64,000 nt of DNA from Bog-473 sp964457065 (GTDB lineage Bacteria; Actinomycetota; Acidimicrobiia; Acidimicrobiales; RAAP-2): positions 77,412 to 141,411 of the forward strand of contig CAYWDQ010000001.1 of NCBI GenBank assembly GCA_964457065.1, read 5' to 3'. Each line of letters opens with the position of its first letter. The first letter of the stretch is position 1. Position numbers and translations under genes: made by a program. Shown here one piece after another: positions 1 through 8,998 of the stretch. Below the pieces are notes generated by a model that was given only the letters and a program-made list of their open reading frames with translations, made no database searches and had not been told where the DNA came from.

Positions 1-1461
1 AACCGCCTCGGAGCTGCGCCGCCCCCCGTCACCGACGTGCTCGGTCCAGCGGCCATCGTGCCAGTAGCGCTGCTCGTGGCGCCCCGAGGGATCGGGGTAC
101 CAGCCTGAAGGAGGGGCGTCGCCGGCACTTCCGGACGCGGCGGGCGAGCGTTGGTGCAGCAGCCGAGCCACCCGGCTCAGCTCGGACAGCTCCTCGACGA
201 GCCGGTTCGCCTCTGCCACCTCCCGGTCCCTGAACTCGGCCCGCGCTCGCTTCCCGGCCACGTCGACATGGACGGTGGCCAGCCCGAGTGGTCGCTGCAG
301 CGGGCCCCGGACGAGCCGGACGCTCTGTGACTTCTCGAGCGGCACCCAGGTCGTCGCCCGGTTGATCCTTCCCGTCACGCACACTGCGTGGGCGCCGTCG
401 TAGCCGGCGGAGAGGAAGTGGAAGCTCAGCGGCGCCTTGAGCTTGGCCCGCCGCGGTGGTGGCGTCCGTTCCGGATCGGGACCACCCAGGAGGCGGGCCA
501 GCAGGTGCCAGGAGTCCTGTTGCGAGCCGACGGGGAGCAGCGCCTTGCGCACGACGGCGGTGCCCTCACCGCGCTGGTTGCGTGCCGTCGCCCCGGCGAT
601 GTCCACCTCCAGGCGGCACCACCCGAAGGGCCGCCAGAGGAGGGGTTCCACCTGGCGCACGGCCTGGATCCGTCCGTAGGGGACGGTCTCGGAGATCGTC
701 TGCAGCAGCCCGCGCCGTATGCGGACCCCCTCGGGCCCCTCCACCGCGATGAAGGCGTATTGGCCCGAGAGCCTCCGCCAGATCACGCCGGCGAAGCTGA
801 GGAGGTAGACGGCCAGGAAGCCGGCGACGGCTGCCGCCGTCCTGGGTTCGAACTCGTCGAGGACGGCCAGGGCGGTGATGGTGCCGATCAAGATGATGCT
901 CACGAGCGAGAGCAGGACCGAGCCGATCAGGCGACCCGTCGTCACCAAGGCCATGGGGAGGCCGGTGTTGCTCGACACCGCCACATCGGGGTCATGGTGG
1001 CCGACCAACAGCGCCAGCCGGAGCTCGGCTGCCTGTGCCTCGGCCAGGTAGGCGAGCTTGCCGTCGGTCGATCCCGATCCGGCCACACGGATGCGCAGCT
1101 CCGACACGCCGAGGATGCGGGCGAGCAGGGGGCGGACGATGTCGACCGCCTGGATGCGGGCCAGCGGGAGCCGGCGCGAGTCCTTCCTGATGAGGCCGGT
1201 CTCTATCCGCAGCGTGTCCCCCTCGAAGCGCCAGCGGGTGACCATCCAGTGCACGTAGCCGTACACGGCGGAGGCCAGTGTGAGCACGACAAGGTAGTCG
1301 GTCTCGGCGCGCCCGTTCTCCGCCTTCGAGTGGACGGTGGAGACCAGGAACAGCAGGACCAGGGCCGGCACGAGGCGGCCCACCCGCGCCACCGGCGAGA
1401 GCGGATGGAGGCGTTGCCACCCCCCGTCGGAAGGCTCTGCGTCGGGATGCTCGGTCGTCAC
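1..1461 (-). CDS. bacterial PH-domain membrane protein, YdbT-like, with C-terminal DUF2510 (partial, runs off left edge)
   Basis: Read on the minus strand from GTG at 1461, the frame stays open to base 1, giving 487 codons without a stop, so the gene continues outside the window. It shows hydrophobic segments near residues 28-75, a first bPH_2 domain around 77-165 (core GLIRKDSRRLPLARIQAVDI), two more membrane segments around 175-235, and a second PH unit (VPYGRIQAVRQVEPL). Near residues 455-475 is a DUF2510 motif (GWYPDPSGRHEQRYW...W). The start overlaps the stop of the upstream PH gene by 4 nt (GTGA), so the two are coupled, as in ydbS-ydbT pairs. YdbS/YdbT proteins are membrane proteins of poorly known function, linked in Bacillus to antimicrobial-compound tolerance. 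The fused DUF2510 is a typically actinobacterial addition. No catalytic role is claimed. Confidence 0.8.
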   Translation of the reverse strand, partial: MTTEHPDAEPSDGGWQRLHPLSPVARVGRLVPALVLLFLVSTVHSKAENGRAETDYLVVLTLASAVYGYVHWMVTRWRFEGDTLRIETGLIRKDSRRLPLARIQAVDIVRPLLARILGVSELRIRVAGSGSTDGKLAYLAEAQAAELRLALLVGHHDPDVAVSSNTGLPMALVTTGRLIGSVLLSLVSIILIGTITALAVLDEFEPRTAAAVAGFLAVYLLSFAGVIWRRLSGQYAFIAVEGPEGVRIRRGLLQTISETVPYGRIQAVRQVEPLLWRPFGWCRLEVDIAGATARNQRGEGTAVVRKALLPVGSQQDSWHLLARLLGGPDPERTPPPRRAKLKAPLSFHFLSAGYDGAHAVCVTGRINRATTWVPLEKSQSVRLVRGPLQRPLGLATVHVDVAGKRARAEFRDREVAEANRLVEELSELSRVARLLHQRSPAASGSAGDAPPSGWYPDPSGRHEQRYWHDGRWTEHVGDGGRRSSEAV

Positions 1462-1937
1462 ATGCCCGCCGCCATCGACTCACCCAGCTCGGTCAGCCGG
1501 TCCCGGAGCCGCGCCGCCTCGGCGACCTCGAGGCCGGGGATGCGGGCGTCGCTGGCCGCGGCGGCCGTGTGCAGCTTGACCGTCGACAGGTGGAAGAGCC
1601 GTTCAATCGGGCCCGCCGTCACCTCGACGAACTGCATCCTGCCGTAGGGCACCACGGACAGGCGCTGCACCATGACGCCGCGGGCCACGAGGAGATCCTC
1701 GTGGCGTTCCTGGTAGCGCCAGGCCCGGTAACGGCGACGGACGAACCACGAGAACGCGGCGCCGAGCACCAGCACGACGACGACGCTGACGACTCCGGCC
1801 GTCGACCCCTCGGCGGCGAGGAAGACGAGGCCGAAGAACGCGGCCAGGAGCGCGGTCATCGTTCCCACTTCGGCGCGCCGCATCCGCCACAGCCCCTGCG
1901 AGGGGCGGAGCCAGGCCTGTTCCTCCGACACGGTCAT
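1458..1937 (-). CDS. bacterial PH-domain membrane protein (YdbS-like, bPH_2)
   Basis: A 159-residue protein. Two hydrophobic stretches at about residues 25-42 and 46-63 form a hairpin, followed by one bPH_2 domain (about 75-150) with the family-type run VQRLSVVPYGRMQFVEV and GPIERLFHLSTVKLHTAA. The N-terminal WLRPSQGLWRMRR is typical of YdbS-like proteins. It is first in a two-gene unit; its stop overlaps the GTG start of the longer YdbT-like gene. A TAACGT hexamer lies 6 nt before the ATG and there is no Shine-Dalgarno, so the message is probably leaderless. Function is unknown beyond a predicted membrane-associated complex with its partner. Confidence 0.85.
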   Translation of the reverse strand: MTVSEEQAWLRPSQGLWRMRRAEVGTMTALLAAFFGLVFLAAEGSTAGVVSVVVVLVLGAAFSWFVRRRYRAWRYQERHEDLLVARGVMVQRLSVVPYGRMQFVEVTAGPIERLFHLSTVKLHTAAAASDARIPGLEVAEAARLRDRLTELGESMAAGM

Positions 1938-1943
1938 GGTGAA

Positions 1944-1949
1944 ACGTTA
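1944..1949 (-). promoter_or_regulatory. -10 hexamer TAACGT of the PH-domain operon (leaderless)
   Basis: TAACGT ends 6 nt before the ATG at 1937, which puts the expected transcription start at the start codon. It lies back to back with the -10 of the divergent gene at 1981. Confidence 0.55.
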
Positions 1950-1967
1950 CGGGGAGCGCCGCCGGCG

Positions 1968-1973
1968 TAGGGT
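1968..1973 (+). promoter_or_regulatory. -10 hexamer TAGGGT of the SCO6745-like gene (leaderless)
   Basis: TAGGGT ends 7 nt before GTG 1981. It favours that start over the in-frame ATG at 1936, which would overlap the divergent gene. Confidence 0.55.
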
Positions 1974-1980
1974 GGCAATT

Positions 1981-2874
1981 GTGCCTGAGTTGCTGGGCTC
2001 CAGGACAAGAAGGTTGGCCATGGCCCTCGAGGCCGTCGCCGGGCAGGTGTACTTCTCCCCCGAATGCCACGCGGCCTATGCCGAGCTCGGGTTCTCGCCC
2101 AGCCCGGGCACCATCGCGGGCGGCGTGCAGCTGCCGGACGGCCCGGCCTACTTCACGAGCCGCGGCTCGGTGATGGGGCAGGTCCCCGGCCAGGTCGTCG
2201 CGGCCGCCTTCGCGGTGTTCAATCCCGACGCCGTCGTGCCGTCCGTCGAGCTCGGGTGGTCCAAGGTGGACGCGGCCACCATCTGCGCCGCTCGGACCAG
2301 GGGAGCGGTGGACCAGCTGGTGCGCGTCCTCGGTGCCGAGCCCCAGGGACTGCGGCGCGCGACGGAGTTGCTGGCCGACGCGGCGGCGCCCCTGCGGCCC
2401 GAGGGCAAGCCCCTCTTCGCCGGCCTCCTGAGCCTCGGCCTGCCGGGCGACCCGATGGGTGACCTGTGGCGCCTGGCCGACACGCTGCGCGAGTTTCGGG
2501 GCGACGCGCACACCGCGGCCTGGACGTCGGCCGGCCTGGACGCCACGGAGATCGGCCTGTTGACCGAGCTCTACTGGGGTCTCCCGCTCCGCAGCTACAT
2601 CAGGACGCGCGCCTGGTCCGACGCCCAGCTCGACGAGGCCGAGGCCCGTCTCGAGGCGAGGGGACTCGTCGCCGGGGGAGGGCTCACCGACGCCGGGCGC
2701 GTGCTGCGGGAGTCGGTCGAGGTGGCCACCGATGCCCAGTGCGAGGTGATGGTCGACTCGCTCGGCCGTCGTTTCGACGATCTCATGGAGATGCTGGTCC
2801 CATGGGGTCGGGCCGTGCGCGAGGCCGGCGGCTACCCGAGTCAGGGTCCGCACGACCTGGCACCGCTGCGCTGA
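1981..2874 (+). CDS. SCO6745-family protein (helix-turn-helix-like)
   Basis: A 297-residue protein from GTG 1981, chosen because of the -10 box 7 nt upstream and because an upstream ATG (1936) would overlap the divergent PH gene. The N-terminal motif LEAVAGQVYFSPECHAAYAE, followed by SPGTIAGG, YFTSRGSVMGQVPGQVVAAAFAVFNP and a later WSKVDA, is what I recognise from the actinobacterial SCO6745 family, named after a Streptomyces locus. The C-terminal half contains a winged-helix-like section (LTELYWGLPLRSYIRTRAW, then DEAEARLEARGLVAGGGLTDAGR) resembling MarR-type DNA-binding modules. The molecular role is not established; a regulatory or small-molecule-sensing role is inference. It converges on the next gene with 6 nt between stops. 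Confidence 0.7.
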   Translation: MPELLGSRTRRLAMALEAVAGQVYFSPECHAAYAELGFSPSPGTIAGGVQLPDGPAYFTSRGSVMGQVPGQVVAAAFAVFNPDAVVPSVELGWSKVDAATICAARTRGAVDQLVRVLGAEPQGLRRATELLADAAAPLRPEGKPLFAGLLSLGLPGDPMGDLWRLADTLREFRGDAHTAAWTSAGLDATEIGLLTELYWGLPLRSYIRTRAWSDAQLDEAEARLEARGLVAGGGLTDAGRVLRESVEVATDAQCEVMVDSLGRRFDDLMEMLVPWGRAVREAGGYPSQGPHDLAPLR

Positions 2875-2880
2875 TCCGAT

Positions 2881-3594
2881 CTAGTAGAGCGGCGACCAGG
2901 CCGCGCTCCGCAGGAGTCGGCTCTCCCACTGGTCGCGCACGCTGAGAGCATCGTGCATCCACGTGCCCGGCGCGGAGGCGGACGGCGGCAGGTCGTTCCC
3001 CAGCAACCAGAGCAGCGCCTTGTGGTTGACCACCCGCTGCCACAGGATCACCTCCGTGGTGCGGTGGGTGCCGTACGCGGGTTGGAAGGCGGCCTCGAGC
3101 TCGATGATGCCGGTGCCCTCCCGCTTCTGGGAGCCCAGTGTGCCCTCCGCGTACAGGGTGCCCGCCTTGTCGAGATAGGCCTGCAGCCCCCCGGGAAAGG
3201 GCCAGGCGGTGTCCTCCATGAAGAGGCTGTTCTCGTGTGTGGCCCCGTCGGTCGGGACACCGGCCAGGTCGATGTCCTGCAGAGGCGACCACGGCACGGG
3301 GGTCACGATCTTGGCCTCGTGGGCGTGGCGCATCGCGTCGACCTCGGCCGACCAGGCGGCCAGGTCTCCGACGCGCACTCGCTCGGACAGCTCGCCCCAG
3401 GCGGTGGCGTCACGGCAGCCGGTGACGGTGACGATGGTGTAGGCGGGCCCGCTCCCGTGCGCCACGCGGAGGAACCAGAGCAGCCGGCTGCCGTCGCTCT
3501 GCGCCAGGGCGGGGATCAGCTGTTCGCGGTACGCCTCGTCGAACTCGTCCTCTCGGGCGCCGGCGACGCGGTGGACTTCGTGGAGCAACAGCAT
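2881..3594 (-). CDS. probable tandem dimeric alpha-beta barrel (NIPSNAP/EthD-like) protein
   Basis: A 237-residue protein starting at ATG 3594, preceded by a purine-rich AGGGGGGT stretch that can act as ribosome binding site. The first half (MLLLHEVHRV, then LLWFLRVAHGSGPAYTIVTV, then WGELSERV) looks like a ferredoxin-type alpha/beta barrel of the NIPSNAP/EthD kind. The second half (GTGIIELEAAFQ, TTEVILWQRV, WMHDALSVRDQWESRLLRS) looks like a second barrel copy. No catalytic residues can be named. It is last in a minus-strand run after an SDR, an M20 amidohydrolase and an acyl-CoA dehydrogenase, so a role in the same degradative pathway is possible but only inferred. The gap to the SDR is 82 nt. 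Confidence 0.55.
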   Translation of the reverse strand: MLLLHEVHRVAGAREDEFDEAYREQLIPALAQSDGSRLLWFLRVAHGSGPAYTIVTVTGCRDATAWGELSERVRVGDLAAWSAEVDAMRHAHEAKIVTPVPWSPLQDIDLAGVPTDGATHENSLFMEDTAWPFPGGLQAYLDKAGTLYAEGTLGSQKREGTGIIELEAAFQPAYGTHRTTEVILWQRVVNHKALLWLLGNDLPPSASAPGTWMHDALSVRDQWESRLLRSAAWSPLY

Positions 3595-3676
3595 GGTGGG
3601 ACCCCCCTGTGGTCGGTGTGTCGGTCGGTTCGGTGCGATGGGCGTTGGTCGGGTGCGGGTTCCTCGGTGGTGCGCC

Positions 3677-4450
<774 letters not shown>

Positions 4451-4472
4451 CGGCCCATTGTTGCCGTTGATG

Positions 4473-5651
4473 TCACGGGACGGCCAGCGCGACTGCGCTG
4501 CGGACCATGACGCCGGCCCCGACCCGGAGCGAGGCGTCCTCCACGGAGAAGGTCGGGCTGTGGTGCATGCCGCTCGAGCCGTCCTCCGAGGCGCCCCCGA
4601 CGAAGAAGTAGCAACCGGGCAGGTGGTTGAGGAATTCACTCACGTCGTCGCTGGGGGACGAGGGCGGCATGCGGAGCACCTGCTCGGCGCCCAGGGCGAT
4701 GCGAGCCTCGGCCTCCACCAGGTCCACCACCGCCGGATCGTTCACCACGGCCGGGGTGTGCTCGGGCACGTCGAGCGCGATCTGTACCCCCTGGGCGTCC
4801 GCGACAGATGCGCAGAGCCCGCGCAGCCGGTCGAAGGCCACGGCGCGCTGGTCCGCCGTGAAGGTCCGCAGGGTGCCCGTGACCCGAGCGGAGGTGGGGA
4901 CGACGTTGACGGCGGTTCCCGCGTTGAGCGTCCCGGCGCTGCACACGCAGTTGGCGCCCTCGAACGACAGACCGTCGGCCACCTCGCCCAGCCGGCTGAC
5001 CAGCTCGGCGGTGGCCCGGATGACGTCGCCCTGACCGGTCGGGATGGCACCGTGGCCGCCCGGCCCCGTGAGCGTGATGCGCAGTGAGTGCGCCTCGGAC
5101 ATGGTCACGCCGCCCCGCAGCGCCACCAGGCCGGTGGGGATCTGCGAGGTCACGTGGAACCCCACCAGCCGTGATCCCTCCATCACCGCGAGCGCGCCGC
5201 CCTCGACCATCACCTTGGCCCCGCAGAGCGCCTCCTCCCCCGGCTGGAAGAGGAACACGAAGCGCCCGGACAGGTCCTCGCGCCGCGAGGCCAGCACGGT
5301 GGCGGCGCCGAGGAGAGCGGCGACGTGGACGTCATGGCCGCAGGCGTGCATGACGCCCTCGATCTCGGAGTGGCCCGGGCGCGCCGGGTCCTCTTGGACC
5401 GGAAGCGCGTCGATGTCGGCCCGCAGCACCACGCTGCGTCCCGGCCGGCCCCCCTCCATGGCGAAGATCCCGCCCGTCTCGGTGACCCGGACGGCCTCGG
5501 GGATCCCGAGCGCAGCCATGTGGTCCCGGATGAGCCCGGTCGTGTGGTGCTCGGCGAACGCGAGCTCGGGCCGGCGGTGGATCTCGCGCCGCAGGTCCAC
5601 CATCTCGTCGTAGACGGCGTCGCCGGGCGACGTCCCGAGCAGGTCGCTCAC
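4473..5651 (-). CDS. M20-family amidohydrolase (hippurate/IAA-amino acid hydrolase type)
   Basis: A 392-residue metallo-amidohydrolase. Metal-binding motifs are visible: HACGHDVHVAAL near residue 110, FQPGEEALCGAKVMVEGG with the catalytic Glu pair near 145, and a C-terminal His in SSGMHHSPTFSVED near 370. The dimerisation lid includes GPGGHGAIP. This motif set is that of the M20D amidohydrolases that remove acyl groups from amino acids or similar amides. It starts at GTG 5651, one base after the stop of the acyl-CoA dehydrogenase, so the two are almost certainly co-transcribed and coupled. Its neighbour suggests it releases a carboxylate that is then CoA-activated and oxidised, which is inference. 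Confidence 0.9.
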   Translation of the reverse strand: MSDLLGTSPGDAVYDEMVDLRREIHRRPELAFAEHHTTGLIRDHMAALGIPEAVRVTETGGIFAMEGGRPGRSVVLRADIDALPVQEDPARPGHSEIEGVMHACGHDVHVAALLGAATVLASRREDLSGRFVFLFQPGEEALCGAKVMVEGGALAVMEGSRLVGFHVTSQIPTGLVALRGGVTMSEAHSLRITLTGPGGHGAIPTGQGDVIRATAELVSRLGEVADGLSFEGANCVCSAGTLNAGTAVNVVPTSARVTGTLRTFTADQRAVAFDRLRGLCASVADAQGVQIALDVPEHTPAVVNDPAVVDLVEAEARIALGAEQVLRMPPSSPSDDVSEFLNHLPGCYFFVGGASEDGSSGMHHSPTFSVEDASLRVGAGVMVRSAVALAVP

Positions 5652-5652
5652 G

Positions 5653-6876
5653 TCAGCGGCCGAGCAGGTCGCGGGCGATGTGGGTCACCTGGATCTCGTC
5701 CGTGCCGGCGTAGATCTGGAACACCTTGGCGTCGCGGGCCAGCTGCTCCACCCGGAACTCCGACATGTACCCGTTGCCGCCGAAGAGCTGCACCGCTTCC
5801 ATGGCGACCTCGGAAGCCGCCTGGGCCGAGTACAGCTTCATCGCCGATGCCTCGGCCAGGGTGAGGCTCTTGCCCGCCGAGCTCATCTCGATGTGCCGGA
5901 AGACGAGGTTCTCGACGTTGAGCCGGGCGATCTCCATGCGGGCGAGCTTCAGCTGAATGAGCTGGAATTCGGCGATCGGCCGCTCCCACAGCAGCCGGTC
6001 CTTGGCGTACTGCACGGAGAGCTTGAGGCACTCCTCTATGAGGCCGAGCGACATGGCGGCGACACCGGCCCGCTCGGTGACGAAGTTGCCCTTGGCGCTC
6101 TCGCGGCCCTCGCTCCCGCCCGGCGACCCCTCGGTCTCCCCGAGCAACCGGTCCCGGCCCGCCCGCACGTCGGTGAGGAACAGCTCGCCGGTCGGCGACG
6201 AATGGAGGCCCATCTTGCGGAAGGGCTTGGACTGCTCGAGCCCCGGCATGCCGCGGTCGAGGATGAACGTGAGGACCGGGCGCTGGCGCAGTGGTGTGTC
6301 GCTTCCGTCGTCGAGCTTGGCGTAGAAGACGATGGTGTCGGCGTAGGGGCCGTTCGTGATGAACGTCTTGTTGCCGCTGATGACGTACTCGTCGCCGTCG
6401 CGAAGGGCCGTCGCCTTCATCCCCCCGAGGGCGTCGGAGCCCGAGTCCGGCTCGGTGATCGCCCAGGCGCCGATTTTCTCCAGCGTCAGGAGGTCGAGAC
6501 CCCAACGCTCCATTTGGGCGGGGGTCCCGCTCTTCATGATGGTGCCCGCCGCCAGCCCGGTGCTGACCCCGAGCGCCGTCACGATGCCGGGGCAGTAGTG
6601 GCAGAGCTCAATGATCGGGATGAGCGTCAGAGCGGCGTTGCCGCCGCCCTCGTACCGCTCGGCGGGCGGGTTCCCCGACGTCCTGCGCTCGAGCGCGCGC
6701 TTGAAGGAGTCGCGCGCCATGACGTCCAGCCCGAAGGTCCGGTAGAGCTTGCGGATCACCTCGTAGGGTGGGGTGTCGCCGTGCTCGAGTTCCTCGACGT
6801 TGGGCTTGACCTCTTCTTCGACGAAGCGCCGCACCGTGTCGCGGATTGCCAGTTGCTCCTCTGACCACTCGTACAT
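5653..6876 (-). CDS. acyl-CoA dehydrogenase
   Basis: A 407-residue flavoprotein of the acyl-CoA dehydrogenase family. It shows the FAD-proximal AWAITEPDSGSDALGG (near residues 135-150), the beta-domain, YVISGNKTFITNG, and the C-terminal GGNGYMSEFRVEQLARDA and VFQIYAGTDEIQ. The start ATG 6876 has a GGGAGG site 7-9 nt upstream. By eye, the MCAD-type catalytic Glu position (IYEGT in the family) is Ala here (IYAGT), and the alternative isovaleryl-CoA-dehydrogenase position is Leu with a Glu three residues later (RLLWERPI). The catalytic base is therefore not obvious. It sits 77 nt downstream of pstA on the same strand, and read-through from the pst operon is possible. Confidence 0.9.
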   Translation of the reverse strand: MYEWSEEQLAIRDTVRRFVEEEVKPNVEELEHGDTPPYEVIRKLYRTFGLDVMARDSFKRALERRTSGNPPAERYEGGGNAALTLIPIIELCHYCPGIVTALGVSTGLAAGTIMKSGTPAQMERWGLDLLTLEKIGAWAITEPDSGSDALGGMKATALRDGDEYVISGNKTFITNGPYADTIVFYAKLDDGSDTPLRQRPVLTFILDRGMPGLEQSKPFRKMGLHSSPTGELFLTDVRAGRDRLLGETEGSPGGSEGRESAKGNFVTERAGVAAMSLGLIEECLKLSVQYAKDRLLWERPIAEFQLIQLKLARMEIARLNVENLVFRHIEMSSAGKSLTLAEASAMKLYSAQAASEVAMEAVQLFGGNGYMSEFRVEQLARDAKVFQIYAGTDEIQVTHIARDLLGR

Positions 6877-6953
6877 GACGTGCCTCCCGGCGACTCCGGT
6901 GAGCCCCCGCCGCACCGACCCTACAGGGCCGTGCCCCCGCTGCTCTGCGTCGC

Positions 6954-7913
6954 CTACCTCCTGGGCAGTGTGAGGTCTGGCTCGGGCGGCCCGGCCGGAC
7001 GGGGTCGGCGCTGGCGCAGCGTGCCGCGTGCGCTCTCGGAGTGCCGCTGTGTCCTCGAGACGATGATCCGGCTGGCCACGAGCAGCAGCAGGACGATCAC
7101 CACGAGGATCAGCGCGGCATCGAAGGCCAGGTAGTGGTACTGGGTTTCCGGCGCGTTGTAGTACTGGAACACGACGTAGGTGAGGTACGGGAATTGGGCG
7201 TGGGTCAGCGAGTGCGGCAGCGTCGGTGAGAACCCGGCGGTGTAGATGAGCGGGGCCGTCTCGCCGCACGCGATGGCCAGCGCCAGCAGGAGCCCGGTGA
7301 CGATGCCGGGCAGCGCGCTCTTGAGGACCACCTTGCGCAGGCCGTAGCCCATCGACATGCCGAGTGCCTCCGCGCCCTCCCGGTAGCCCGTCGGGACCTG
7401 GCGCAGCGCGGTCTCCGTCGTCTTCGCGATGTAGGGGATCACCATGATGGACAGGATGATGACCGCGGGGAGGAGCGAGAAGCCCCAGTGCAGGCCCACC
7501 ACGAGCGCCGTGTAGCCGACGTAGCCCAGCACGATGGACGGGAAGCCGGCCAGGATGTCGGACGCGGTTCGCAAGGGCCCGCCACTGGCCTTCCCGCTGC
7601 GCTTCCGGGGCCGGGCCAGCTCTGCCAGGTGGATCCCGGCCAGGACGCCGATCGAACCCGCGACAATGAAGACGCCGAGCATGAGGATCAGGGTGCCGAG
7701 GATCTGGTCGCGCAGCCCGCCCCCCGACGGCGTCAGGGTGGTCCACAGGACGTTCCACTGCCAGTGGGGCACCGCGTGTGCCAGCACGCTGATGAGGAGC
7801 CAGGCCGCCGGCGCCATGATCAGGGCGAGGGCAACGTAGGTCAGCACCCGCCAGGTGATGGTCGAGATGCGTCGGCGACGCGTCGAGGGCCCCGCGGCCA
7901 GTGTCGTCGTCAT
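6954..7913 (-). CDS. pstA: phosphate ABC transporter permease PstA
   Basis: A 319-residue inner-membrane permease. It has about six membrane segments, starting near residue 22 (YVALALIMAPAAWLLISVLA), the permease family loop FPSIVLGYVGYTALVVGL, and the EAA-type coupling loop around EGAEALGMSMGYGLRKVVL that contacts the ATPase, followed by a GETAPL motif. ATG 7913 overlaps the stop of pstC by 4 nt (ATGA), so translation is coupled. With PstC it forms the channel of the high-affinity phosphate importer. The C-terminal tail is Arg- and Pro-rich. It is last in the pstB-S-C-A order. Confidence 0.95.
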   Translation of the reverse strand: MTTTLAAGPSTRRRRISTITWRVLTYVALALIMAPAAWLLISVLAHAVPHWQWNVLWTTLTPSGGGLRDQILGTLILMLGVFIVAGSIGVLAGIHLAELARPRKRSGKASGGPLRTASDILAGFPSIVLGYVGYTALVVGLHWGFSLLPAVIILSIMVIPYIAKTTETALRQVPTGYREGAEALGMSMGYGLRKVVLKSALPGIVTGLLLALAIACGETAPLIYTAGFSPTLPHSLTHAQFPYLTYVVFQYYNAPETQYHYLAFDAALILVVIVLLLLVASRIIVSRTQRHSESARGTLRQRRPRPAGPPEPDLTLPRR

Positions 7914-8998
7914 GCGCCACCAACCGGCGCGCCGATGCGGTTGGTGCGCGTGATGATGACGCGCGCCGCCAGGTTGACCCCGACCGAGATGACCGCCAGG
8001 ACGAGCGCCAGCTCGGCCAGGGTCGCCACGGCAAAGCCGGTGCCGTCGGTGAAGGCGCCGTCGAGCTGGGTCAGGATCGTGGCGGCCACGGTGGTGAACG
8101 GCTGATAGATGTTGATGGGGATGCGCAGGGCGGCCCCGCCGATCATGACGATGGCGATCGTCTCTCCGAGCGCACGGCCGAGACCGAGGACCGTGGCGCC
8201 GATGATCCCGGACCGCACCCATGGCAGCGTGACCTTGTTGGCCACCTCCCAGTCGGTCATGCCGAGGGCGGACGCACCTTCTTTCGGGAGTGGCGGCACC
8301 TGCAGGAACAGGTCACGGGTGGTCGAGGTGATGATGGGCACGATCATCAGGGACAGCACGATGCCGGCCGAGAGGAGGCCTTCGCCCCCACCGACCGGGT
8401 TGCGGAAGTAGCGGAGCACGGGCACGTTGGGTGCGTGGTCGGCGATGATCGGGTAGACGTTGTGGGCCAACCAGGGGCCGAAGGTGAGGATCCCCCACAG
8501 GCCGATCACCACGCTCGGGATCCCGGCGAGGATCTCAATGGCGAGCCCGAGCGGCCGGGAGATCCAGCCCGGGAGGCGCTCGGTCAGAGCGAAGGCCGCA
8601 CCGATGGACAGCGGGAGGGCGATGACGATGGCGATGAGCGAGGACGCCAGCGTCCCCCAGAGGATGGCGAGGGCCCCGTACTGCGACCCCATCGGGTGGG
8701 CGACCCCGTCGGTGTGCACGACGGCGCCGTAACCGCTTCCCTCGGTCCAGTTGCGCCCGTAGAGGAAGTACCAGCCGTTGACCCGGATCGCCGGCCACGC
8801 TTTCAGCGCGAGCACGGTGACGGCGAAGACCAGCGCGGCCAGGGGCAGCACCACGGCCACCCTGGCCGACCACCGCCAGGCATGCTCCTCGTTGTTGCGG
8901 AAGAAGGCTGCGGCCCGCTTGGGAAGCGGGGGCTTGCCGATCGACTCCGCCTGCGGCGTGGCGGGGAGCCTCCCCGCCACGCCGCCAACGGCAGTCAC
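7910..8998 (-). CDS. pstC: phosphate ABC transporter permease PstC
   Basis: A 362-residue permease from GTG 8998. The start is chosen because it overlaps the last base of the pstS stop and removes a long upstream extension that only shadows pstS. It has a first membrane segment near residues 45-65 (VVLPLAALVFAVTVLALKAW), then about five more. Family motifs include IAIVIALPLSIGAAF, LAGIPSVVIGLWGI, the coupling loop EGASALGMTDWEVANKV, and GRALGETIAIVMIGG. A periplasmic loop between membrane segments 1 and 2 is long, as usual for PstC. It pairs with PstA for phosphate uptake. Confidence 0.95.
   Translation of the reverse strand: MTAVGGVAGRLPATPQAESIGKPPLPKRAAAFFRNNEEHAWRWSARVAVVLPLAALVFAVTVLALKAWPAIRVNGWYFLYGRNWTEGSGYGAVVHTDGVAHPMGSQYGALAILWGTLASSLIAIVIALPLSIGAAFALTERLPGWISRPLGLAIEILAGIPSVVIGLWGILTFGPWLAHNVYPIIADHAPNVPVLRYFRNPVGGGEGLLSAGIVLSLMIVPIITSTTRDLFLQVPPLPKEGASALGMTDWEVANKVTLPWVRSGIIGATVLGLGRALGETIAIVMIGGAALRIPINIYQPFTTVAATILTQLDGAFTDGTGFAVATLAELALVLAVISVGVNLAARVIITRTNRIGAPVGGA

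Noticed and set aside
388..1647. Long plus-strand open frames opposite the PH-domain genes, and many others of the kind across the window
   Set aside because: High-GC shadow frames. The minus-strand frames have membrane segments and PH/DUF2510 motifs, while the plus frames are Arg/Gly/Pro noise.
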